Positions 56,909 to 64,000 of a DNA stretch of 64,000 bases are shown in pieces. Made by a program: the position numbers and the translations under genes. Location: contig NZ_JOEH01000005.1 in NCBI RefSeq assembly GCF_000719095.1, forward strand, positions 151,917 to 215,916, written 5' to 3'. Positions within the stretch are counted from its first letter, which is position 1, and each line of letters starts with the position of its first letter. Origin of the DNA: Streptacidiphilus jeojiense. Lineage in GTDB: Bacteria; Actinomycetota; Actinomycetes; Streptomycetales; Streptomycetaceae. The notes under the pieces are model-generated. The model ran no database searches. It saw only the letters and a list, made by a program, of their open reading frames with translations, and was not told the DNA's origin.

Positions 56909-59900
56909 GTGCTCGTCTTGTTGAGACCTGTTCCGCTGCGGCGCGCGTTCGCCGCCAGCCTCGCGGCCGCCCTGAGCGCGGCATCGCTCACCGCCGCCAT
57001 ATCCCCCGCGCACGCGGCGACCGGCGCAGGGGCCGGCACCTCGTCAAAGGTCCTGGTGGACGAGACCACAGCCTCAGCACGTGCGAAGGCGAGCGGAACC
57101 AAGGTGGCCGTGGACGCGGCGACCACGCCCACAGAGACCGAAACCGCCAATCCTGACGGCTCGTTCACGCTCAACCAGTCAGCACAGCCGGTGCGCAAGT
57201 ACACCGGCGGAGCATGGAAGGCACTGGACGCCGACCTGTCGCGCAACAGCGACGGAACCCTCTCCCCGAGCCTGTCGACCACGAACCTGTCTCTGTCCGA
57301 CGGCGGCAACGGGCCGCTGGCGGTGATGAACGACCACGGGCGCTCCCTGGCGTTGACGCTGCCGTCGTCCATTCCCAGCCTGCCCACCCCCACCGTGTCC
57401 GGTGACACCGCCACCTACGCTGCGGTCCTGCCCGGGGTGGACCTGCAGGTCACCGCCGACGACCAGGGCGGCTTCTCCGAGGTCCTGGTCGTCAAGAGCG
57501 CTGTCGCAGCAGCCAACCCGGACCTGGCGAGCCTGGACTTCACCGCCCAGAGCAAGGGTGTGGCCCTGGCCACCGACACCGCCGGCAACATCGCCGCCAA
57601 GGACTCGCGCGGCTTCACAGTCTTCGCCGCGCCCGCTCCGCGCATGTGGGACTCCGCCACGTCCTCCGCTCCGACGCCGGCCGCCGGCGCGACCGTCAAC
57701 GATGCGTCGCCGACCTCGACACCGTCAGCATCTGCCCCGGCAGGCTCCTCCGACGGCGCACCGGCCACCTCCAGTGCCGCCGCCCCCGGCCGGGCCGCCC
57801 ATGTGGCCGGGATCAAGGCCCGCTACCAGTCGGGGAAGATCCAGCTGACCCCCGACGCCTCGATGCTGACCGGCAAGTCGACCGTGTACCCGCTGTACAT
57901 CGACCCGTCCTACACCGCCGGCGGCGGAACCCTGCAGGCGTGGACGTACGTCCAGTCCTACTACTCAGGAACCAGCTTCTGGAAGAACACCGACGCCGCC
58001 GGCCTGGGTGTGGGCTACGAGAGCTGGGAAACGCCTGCTCACCAGACCCGGACGTTCGCCCAGTTGAGTGTGGACGGCCGCCTCAAGGGTGCCCAGGTGC
58101 TCTCGTCCACGTTCTACGCGACCGAAATCTTCTCTTATTCGTGTACTGCATCTCCGGTCGAACTCTGGCAGACCGGCGCCATCAGTTCCGCCACCACCTG
58201 GGACCACCAGCCGACATGGCAGAGCAAGTTGGACTCCAAGACCGTTGCCCACGGGCAGTCCAGTTCCTGCCCCGCCGCATCCGTGGGTTGGAACACGACT
58301 GCGGCCATGCAGAGCGCTGCCAACCAGTCCACTTTCCAGTCCCAGATCACCCTGGGTCTGCGTGCCGGTGACGAGAACGACACGAATGGCTGGAAGCGGT
58401 TCGACCATTCGACCATGTCGATGTCGACCACCTTCGACCACAAGCCCGCCGTCCCGACCAACCTGACGACCTCACCCGCCAGCACCTGCACCGGTGGCGT
58501 CAAGACTCTCGGCCACGGCGACATCACCCTGGACGCGGGCGTGTCCGACCCGGACGGCGGCACCCTCAGCGCCACCTTCAACATCTTCAAGACGTCCGGC
58601 GGCGCCAACATCACTACCCAGACCGTCAGCGCGCCCTCCGGGCACAACGCCGTCTACACCCTCACCGAGGCCAACCTCGACAAATGGCTGGGCACGACAT
58701 CGACAACCGGAGTCTCCTGGCAGATCTCCTCGGTCACTGACGGAACCTACCCAGTCGGCCCCTCCAAGACCTGCGCCTTCACCTACGATCCCACCAGCCC
58801 CGGTGCTCCGACCGTGAACGACTCGTCGGGCAAGGACTGCAACGACCCCACGTCACCGGTGACCTACCAGGTCGGCACCCCGGCCACCTTCACCGTCGTC
58901 GCGAACGCCAAGGGAAGCACCCCCGCCAGCTACCTCTACCAGCTCAACGCCGGCGCCCCCCTGTCCACCAGCGGCTCCATCACCCTCACCCCCACCCGCG
59001 GCACCAACGTGCTGACCGTCACCTCGGTCTCCTCCGGCGGCAATATCGGCCAGACCCGCACGTGCTACATCTACGCAGCGCCACTGACCACCCCGGCAGC
59101 CGACGGTGACCTCAACGGCGACGGCACCGCGGACCTGACCGTGGTCGGCGGACAGGCCAACCTGCCCCCCGGTCTGTGGCTGGCCAACGGACGTAACAGC
59201 ACCCAGATCGCCACCGCCGCAACCCAGATCGGCCCGGACGGCCCCGGCCTCAACACCGCCGGCACCGCGAGCGACTGGAACGGCACCCAGGCCATCACCG
59301 GCCACTTCAACACCGGCAACGGCTTCAACGACGTCGTCGACTACAACCCGAGCACCGGCTACGGCTTCCTCCTGGACGGCAACGGAGACGGCTCAGCCTT
59401 CACCACACCCACCTCCGACAACTCGAGCAATCTCTCCAACACCCCATTCAGCGACGCCGCCGGCGACAAGGCCACGAGCGTCGCCAATGGCGGAGGCCTG
59501 TACAACACCCTCAACGGGAACCCGACAACCGGTTACGCCGACCTACTGCTGGTGCTGAACGGGCACCTGCTCGACGAGGCCTCCGACCCTGCCGCAGGCG
59601 CCTTCGCCGGCCCCGACAACGCCTTGGACCTCGGAGCGACCAACCCGGCAGGCACCGGTGACTGGACCGGCTGGACACTGACCACCACCCAGATCGGCGG
59701 CCTGCCCGCTCTGTTCGCTCGCGACGCCAGCGGCAGCAACGACGGCCTGTACTACTACAGCCCCGGCGACCTGCAGCAGCTCGCCTACGGCACCGCCGTC
59801 ACCGCGCTCAAGGCAGCGAGCGGTGACTGGTCCACCGCCGCAGCACCCGTGCTCCAGGCTGCCGACCTCAACGGCGACGGAACCCCCGACCTGCGCAAGG

Positions 59901-61840
59901 TCGACTCCACCGGCCACGTCACCGCTTACCTGTTCAACGGCACCGCCCTGACTGCACAGGCCGCCCAGACGCTCAGCAGCGCCACCCACAACTGGTCGCT
60001 CGCCGACTACGACGCCAGCAAGCTCACCGCAAGCGACGCCACCACCTCCACAGCGCTCGCACTGACCGGCACCGCGGGCGTAACCGCCAACACCGGTGAC
60101 CTGTTCGACCCCGACGTCGCCCTCGATGCGAGCAAGTCCGGCTACCTGCACACCACCGGCAAAGCCGTGGATCTGACGCAGAGCTTCACCGTGTCCGTCT
60201 GGGCCAAGCCCACCAGCTACAGCACCTCCATCCTGTCCCAGGATGGAGCGGCCAACTCCGGCTTCAGCCTGTCCGCCGGTGCCAGCGGCTGGGGCTTCGC
60301 CCTGAACACCGGTAACGGCGCAGCCTGGAGTTTCGACTCCATCGGCGGCGGCACCGTCCAACTCGGTGCCTGGACCCACCTGACCGCGACGTACACCAAG
60401 CTCAGCGCGAGCGCCGGGGTCATGAACCTCTACGTCGACGACATCTTCGTCGCCACCGGCACCCACACCGCCCCGTCAACAGGTGCTACCGGCAACTTCA
60501 CGCTCGGCTCGGACCTCCACAACTCGACCCGCGGCGACTTCTACGACGGTCAACTCGCCGATGCCCAGGCCTGGAACGGCAGTGCCCTGGCCCCCAGCCA
60601 GCCCTACACCCCCGGCAGCTACCACCAGGCCGTAACGCCCACCCGCATCCTGGACACCCGCACGGCCAGCGGCCTGACCTACGCCCACGGCGTCACCGCC
60701 GGCACCAGCACTGTGCCCGGAGAATCCACCTTCCCCCTGCAGATCAGCGGTGACACCGTCGCCCCGTCCACCAGGGAAGCCCCCACCAAGATCCCTGCCT
60801 CCGTCACGGCCGTCGCCATCGACGTCACCGCCGTCAACGAGACCGACTCAGGGTTCGTGACCGCCTACGCCGACGGAACCCAGCGCCCCATCACCTCGTC
60901 CACCAACTTCGCCGCGAACACCACAGTCACCGGCTACCAGATCGTCCCCGTGGGCCCGGACGGCAAGATCGACCTGTTCACCCACGGCAACACCACCGAC
61001 ACCGCAGCCCTGATCGTCGACGTCACCGGATACTTCACCACCGATGCGGGGCTGACGGGTGACCAGACGTACACCCCCCTGTCCACCGCGACCCGGGCAC
61101 TGGACACCCGCAGCAGCACCGCCAACACCACCGGGCTCAGTGCCACCGGCACCGTGCCGGCCAACACCACGTTCACCCTCAAGATCGATGGCTTGACCGG
61201 AGTTCCGGCCAACGCCACCGCTGTGGCGGCCAACCTCACCACGGCGAGCGCCACGGGCTCCGGCTACCTCCAGGCCTACGCCACCGGAGCCGCTCCCACA
61301 GCCGACACCAGCCTGACCTACGACACCTCCAGCGCCCTGTCCTCCATGTCGGCGGACATCCCCATCGGCACGAACGGAACCATCAGCATCCACAACGCTG
61401 GGAGTGCCACAGCGATCCTGGTCGACATCTCGGGCTACTACACCACCGGCACCACCGGTGGGCAGACCTACCACGCGGTCAACCCCACCCGCCTCGTCGA
61501 CACCCGCAACGGCACCGGCGCATCCGGCGTCGCCCCGCTCGCCGCCACCGGCCCCGGCGCGACCTACACGGTCAGCGCCTCCGACACCCAGCAGGTGACC
61601 ACGGCCACCACCCCCACCCTGGTCACCATGCTGACCGCAACCAACACCGGCACCGGCGGCTACCTCACCGCCTACTCCGGAACCACCCCGCCCATCACCT
61701 CAAACGTCAACTTCTCCGCCAGCGACACCATCGCCAACCTCGCCCTGACCCCCACCGACTCCTCCGACCAGATCAACATCACCAACCACAGCACCGGCAC
61801 CACCGACCTCATCGTCGACTGCAGCGGCTACTTCAACTGA
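56909..61840 (+). CDS. Large secreted DNRLRE/LamG-domain protein, divergent partner of the RHS toxin
   Basis: A 1643-residue secreted protein. The signal peptide ends near residue 36 (ISPAHAA). Residues about 45-330 resemble the N-terminal region often found beside RHS toxins. A DNRLRE-type beta domain (about 345-520: TRTFAQLSVDGRLKGAQVLSS, quoted in part) is followed by Ig-like and FG-GAP-like segments (DGDLNGDGTADLTVVGG). A LamG jelly roll comes next (about 1085-1235: SFTVSVWAKPTSYSTSILSQ) and three divergent copies of the C-terminal module (about 1240-1643). Surface binding of sugars or envelope is inferred. The GTG at 56909 is close behind AAGAG; TTG codons at 56918 or 56921 are better spaced. 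Confidence 0.82.
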   Translation: MLVLLRPVPLRRAFAASLAAALSAASLTAAISPAHAATGAGAGTSSKVLVDETTASARAKASGTKVAVDAATTPTETETANPDGSFTLNQSAQPVRKYTGGAWKALDADLSRNSDGTLSPSLSTTNLSLSDGGNGPLAVMNDHGRSLALTLPSSIPSLPTPTVSGDTATYAAVLPGVDLQVTADDQGGFSEVLVVKSAVAAANPDLASLDFTAQSKGVALATDTAGNIAAKDSRGFTVFAAPAPRMWDSATSSAPTPAAGATVNDASPTSTPSASAPAGSSDGAPATSSAAAPGRAAHVAGIKARYQSGKIQLTPDASMLTGKSTVYPLYIDPSYTAGGGTLQAWTYVQSYYSGTSFWKNTDAAGLGVGYESWETPAHQTRTFAQLSVDGRLKGAQVLSSTFYATEIFSYSCTASPVELWQTGAISSATTWDHQPTWQSKLDSKTVAHGQSSSCPAASVGWNTTAAMQSAANQSTFQSQITLGLRAGDENDTNGWKRFDHSTMSMSTTFDHKPAVPTNLTTSPASTCTGGVKTLGHGDITLDAGVSDPDGGTLSATFNIFKTSGGANITTQTVSAPSGHNAVYTLTEANLDKWLGTTSTTGVSWQISSVTDGTYPVGPSKTCAFTYDPTSPGAPTVNDSSGKDCNDPTSPVTYQVGTPATFTVVANAKGSTPASYLYQLNAGAPLSTSGSITLTPTRGTNVLTVTSVSSGGNIGQTRTCYIYAAPLTTPAADGDLNGDGTADLTVVGGQANLPPGLWLANGRNSTQIATAATQIGPDGPGLNTAGTASDWNGTQAITGHFNTGNGFNDVVDYNPSTGYGFLLDGNGDGSAFTTPTSDNSSNLSNTPFSDAAGDKATSVANGGGLYNTLNGNPTTGYADLLLVLNGHLLDEASDPAAGAFAGPDNALDLGATNPAGTGDWTGWTLTTTQIGGLPALFARDASGSNDGLYYYSPGDLQQLAYGTAVTALKAASGDWSTAAAPVLQAADLNGDGTPDLRKVDSTGHVTAYLFNGTALTAQAAQTLSSATHNWSLADYDASKLTASDATTSTALALTGTAGVTANTGDLFDPDVALDASKSGYLHTTGKAVDLTQSFTVSVWAKPTSYSTSILSQDGAANSGFSLSAGASGWGFALNTGNGAAWSFDSIGGGTVQLGAWTHLTATYTKLSASAGVMNLYVDDIFVATGTHTAPSTGATGNFTLGSDLHNSTRGDFYDGQLADAQAWNGSALAPSQPYTPGSYHQAVTPTRILDTRTASGLTYAHGVTAGTSTVPGESTFPLQISGDTVAPSTREAPTKIPASVTAVAIDVTAVNETDSGFVTAYADGTQRPITSSTNFAANTTVTGYQIVPVGPDGKIDLFTHGNTTDTAALIVDVTGYFTTDAGLTGDQTYTPLSTATRALDTRSSTANTTGLSATGTVPANTTFTLKIDGLTGVPANATAVAANLTTASATGSGYLQAYATGAAPTADTSLTYDTSSALSSMSADIPIGTNGTISIHNAGSATAILVDISGYYTTGTTGGQTYHAVNPTRLVDTRNGTGASGVAPLAATGPGATYTVSASDTQQVTTATTPTLVTMLTATNTGTGGYLTAYSGTTPPITSNVNFSASDTIANLALTPTDSSDQINITNHSTGTTDLIVDCSGYFN
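60620..61837 (+). repeat. Three divergent C-terminal modules in the LamG protein
   Basis: Units start near 60620 (VTPTRILDTR), 61071 (TATRALDTR) and 61469 (VNPTRLVDTR), each ending in a GY(F/Y) strand (VDVTGYF, VDISGYY, VDCSGYF). They are more diverged from each other than the copies in the amidase and propeller proteins. Confidence 0.75.
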
Positions 61841-61860
61841 CACCCCATCACCAACGGGCG

Positions 61861-61890
61861 GTCCCAGGGCTGGGCATCCAGCCCTGGGAC
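61861..61890 (+). terminator. Hairpin terminator after LamG gene
   Basis: Perfect 13-bp stem GTCCCAGGGCTGG/CCAGCCCTGGGAC with loop GCAT, 20 bp after the stop codon. Confidence 0.8.
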
Positions 61891-61934
61891 GCCGTTCCCG
61901 ACCCACCTCACATCCATATCGGCACATGACGCCC

Positions 61935-61974
61935 GGCTCCCGGGCGTATGAGCGCCATACTCCCGGAGCCCGCG
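61935..61974 (+). promoter_or_regulatory. Hairpin covering the ribosome-binding site of the last gene
   Basis: GGCTCC pairs with GGAGCC (61935-61940/61965-61970), GGG with CCC (61942-61944/61962-61964), and GTATG with CATAC (61946-61950/61956-61960). The GGAG inside the right arm is the apparent ribosome-binding site, six bases before the ATG at 61975. The fold would block initiation. Confidence 0.55.
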
Positions 61975-64000
61975 ATGCATATCCGTCCCCTGGCCGTCTC
62001 CACCGTCCTGGCCCTGACCGGGGCCGGGCTGACCCTGGCCAACCCCGTAGCCTTCGCTGCCGGCAGCACCCTGTACGTCAGCATGGCCAATGACTGCTCC
62101 GACACCGGCCCGGCCACCGCCGCCGAGCCCTTGTGCAGCATCCAGGTCGCTGCCGACCGGGCCGAGCCCGGGGACACCGTGCAGATCGGCCCCGACTACC
62201 TCAGCCGCACCCCCGTCGTACTGACCCACTCCGGCACACCGGACGCGCCGATCACCTTCACCACCACATCGTTCGCGGACATCGAGGCGAGCAGCGGTCC
62301 GTCGCTGACCATCTCCGGCGCGCACGACATCGTCGTCGACGGCAAGATCGGCCTCTACAACACGGGGACCGCACTGTCGATCACCGACTCCAACCGGATC
62401 ACCATCCAGCGCGGCAGCATCGGATCGCCCAGCGCCACCTTCACCGCCACCCAGCCGGCCGTGGCCCTGTCCGGTTCCACCGGCCAGGTCACTCTCACCC
62501 GCGAAACGATCGCCCAGGCCAGCCGGGACCAGGTCAGCATCGGCGCCGGCGTCAGCGGCACCGTGCTGAGCGACGACGCGATTAGCGACCCCTTCGCCGG
62601 ATCTGCCGTGACCGCCACCGACGCGCCGGGCACCGTCCTGGTCAACGACACCGTGCTGGACTCCTGCGCCGACGCGATCCACCTGGCCGGCACCTCAACC
62701 GGCTCCACGATGAAGAACAACATCGTCAACACCGCCACAGCCGGCTCCTACTGCGCCCCCACCACCGACACCGCCCAGATCAGCGTGGACGCCGCCGCAA
62801 CTGACGGCACCGCCTTGGACTACAACCTGGTCCACTCCGCCACCACCGGCACCGCCTACGCAACCGCCCCCTACCAATGGGCCGGAACCGCGTACAGCGA
62901 CCCCGCATCCCTCAACACCGCCACTACCCAGGGCGCGCACGACCTGGAAGCCGACCCCCTCCTTAACGGCTACGCCCCCACCGAGGGCTCGCCCGCCATC
63001 GACTCCGCCGACGCCGCCGCGGCTCCCGCCCTGGACCTGCGCGGCCTCGCCCGAGTCGACGACCCTTTGGTGACCAACACCGGCACCGGCACCGGTTACA
63101 CGGACCGCGGCGCCTACGAGGCCCAGAACCCGCTGACATTCACCAGCGTTGACCTGACTCCGGCCAAGGGCCCCTACCCGCTGAACGTCACCGCCACGGC
63201 CGCCGTGAAGAACCCCTGGAACGTCGCGATCACCTACACCTTCGACTTCGGCGACGGCTCCACCCCGGTCACCAGCGACAGTCCCACCGCAACGCACACC
63301 TACACCGCCGCAACCCCCAAGGGCGGCGACACCATCATCGTGACCGCAACCAGCCCTGGCGGCGCGTCACGCAAATACGTCCTCGCGGCTCCCACAGTGA
63401 CCGCTCCGGCCCCGCTCGTCCCGCACCTGACGGTGACTCACTCCCCGGCCACCCCGTACACCTACACCGCCGACACCAGCGGCTCCACCGACGCCTGGCA
63501 GATCACCGACACCCGCACCGACTTCGGCGACGGCACCCCGGTCACCGACACCGCCACCCCCGGCCCCCTTACCCACGCCTACACAACCCCCGGCCGCCGC
63601 ACCGTCACCGTCACCGAGACCGACTACACCGGCGCCACCGCCACCACCACCCAGCAGATCACCGTCGGCAGCTCCTACGTCCCCGACGGACCGGTGCGCA
63701 TCCTGGACACCCGCAACGGCACCGGCGCCACCAAGGCCATCGTCCCGGCCGGCGGCACCCTCAACCTCAAGGTCACCGGCGCCCACGGCGTCCCCGCCAC
63801 CGGCGTCACCGCCGTGGTCCTCAACCTCACCGCCACCACCCCCACCGCCGCGGGCTACACCACCGCCCACCCCGGCGGCACCGCCACCCCCACCGCCTCC
63901 AACCTCAACTACACCCGCGGCCAGACCGTCGCCAACCAGGTCACCGTCCCCGTCGCCGCCGACGGCACCATCGCCCTCACCGCCAGCCCCGGCGCAGCCG
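61975..64000 (+). CDS. Secreted right-handed beta-helix/PKD protein with C-terminal module (cut by window edge)
   Basis: An open reading frame of at least 675 residues running off the window. The signal peptide ends near residue 29 (ANPVAFAA). Residues about 35-380 have the short-strand repeats of a parallel beta-helix (ITISG-, IVVDGKIG-, LVNDTVLDSC-like units) and close with a DRGAYEAQNP motif seen in such proteins. Two PKD-type domains follow (about 385-475 and 480-565), each with a (D)FGDG(T/S)PVT signature. From nt 63673 a copy of the shared C-terminal module begins (VRILDTRNGTG) and is cut. A polysaccharide-binding or -cleaving role is possible, but no catalytic residues are evident. Confidence 0.82.
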   Translation, partial: MHIRPLAVSTVLALTGAGLTLANPVAFAAGSTLYVSMANDCSDTGPATAAEPLCSIQVAADRAEPGDTVQIGPDYLSRTPVVLTHSGTPDAPITFTTTSFADIEASSGPSLTISGAHDIVVDGKIGLYNTGTALSITDSNRITIQRGSIGSPSATFTATQPAVALSGSTGQVTLTRETIAQASRDQVSIGAGVSGTVLSDDAISDPFAGSAVTATDAPGTVLVNDTVLDSCADAIHLAGTSTGSTMKNNIVNTATAGSYCAPTTDTAQISVDAAATDGTALDYNLVHSATTGTAYATAPYQWAGTAYSDPASLNTATTQGAHDLEADPLLNGYAPTEGSPAIDSADAAAAPALDLRGLARVDDPLVTNTGTGTGYTDRGAYEAQNPLTFTSVDLTPAKGPYPLNVTATAAVKNPWNVAITYTFDFGDGSTPVTSDSPTATHTYTAATPKGGDTIIVTATSPGGASRKYVLAAPTVTAPAPLVPHLTVTHSPATPYTYTADTSGSTDAWQITDTRTDFGDGTPVTDTATPGPLTHAYTTPGRRTVTVTETDYTGATATTTQQITVGSSYVPDGPVRILDTRNGTGATKAIVPAGGTLNLKVTGAHGVPATGVTAVVLNLTATTPTAAGYTTAHPGGTATPTASNLNYTRGQTVANQVTVPVAADGTIALTASPGAA
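63673..64000 (+). repeat. C-terminal module copy (incomplete at window edge)
   Basis: Begins at SYVPDGPVRILDTRNGTG and shows GVTAVVLNLTAT, TASNLNY and ANQVTVPV. It is the fourth protein in the window carrying this module. Confidence 0.8.

Noticed and set aside
1..64000. CRISPR arrays, rRNA, tRNA, insertion sequences
   Set aside because: No regularly spaced direct repeats with unique spacers, no tRNA-like folds and no transposase genes were seen on either strand.

Overview
The window is about 70% GC or more, with dense genes, short intergenic hairpins and frequent GTG starts. Gene content is typical of Streptomycetaceae: a second, compact nuoA/nuoB locus, F420/LLM oxidoreductases, an LppU/SCO3897-type protein, an IdeR/DmdR-type iron box and an RHS polymorphic toxin. 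Four secreted proteins carry tandem copies of one C-terminal module of about 120 residues. From memory this module is common in Streptacidiphilus/Kitasatospora/Catenulispora-like genomes, so I favour a Streptomycetaceae of that kind. This is an inference, not a species call.

Layout. (1) 1-594: start of a nuo operon on the minus strand (nuoA, then nuoB cut by the window edge). (2) 847-3869: a sensor kinase, an LppU-like protein and a kinase-less sensor-domain protein. The two sensor-domain genes have the same palindrome at nearly the same distance from their starts. (3) 3922-10091 (minus): a five-gene catabolic cluster (amidohydrolase, two LLM oxidoreductases, SDR, D-aminoacylase-like amidohydrolase) with two matching TetR-type operators. 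(4) 10283-16279 (minus): HtrA-like lipoprotein protease, acyl-CoA dehydrogenase, and a large secreted amidase with three C-terminal modules. (5) 16502-22891 (plus): aldose epimerase, rhomboid protease, OmpR/HK two-component pair and a GT39 glycosyltransferase. (6) 22947-29629: iron-box-controlled siderophore-interacting protein, acyltransferase, PhzF-like protein, secreted alpha-amylase with a starch-binding domain, methyltransferase, polyprenol-phosphate mannosyltransferase. (7) 29835-36181 (minus): a tightly packed nitrate reductase operon (membrane subunit, Mo catalytic subunit, 4Fe-4S subunit, Rieske protein, small membrane protein, NarK). (8) 36289-39747: membrane protein divergent from a LuxR-type two-component pair, then a SUFU-domain protein. 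(9) 39735-45584: a 1449-residue secreted beta-propeller/lectin protein and a small secreted beta-propeller. (10) 45581-47513: WYL regulator/VOC pair with a palindrome between them, plus a small conserved protein. (11) 47648-50030: a looser accessory stretch with a lipoprotein, a frameshifted Uma2 gene, gene-poor DNA and an immunity gene. (12) 50033-64000: a 2185-residue RHS toxin whose tip and immunity gene are visibly AT-richer, a divergent LamG/DNRLRE secreted protein, and a truncated beta-helix/PKD protein ending in the same C-terminal module.

The most interesting items are the RHS toxin-immunity module with its divergent secreted partner, the C-terminal module shared by four unrelated secreted proteins, the nitrate reductase chain with a Rieske protein, and several paired operator-like palindromes whose regulators lie outside the window or are only partly identified.
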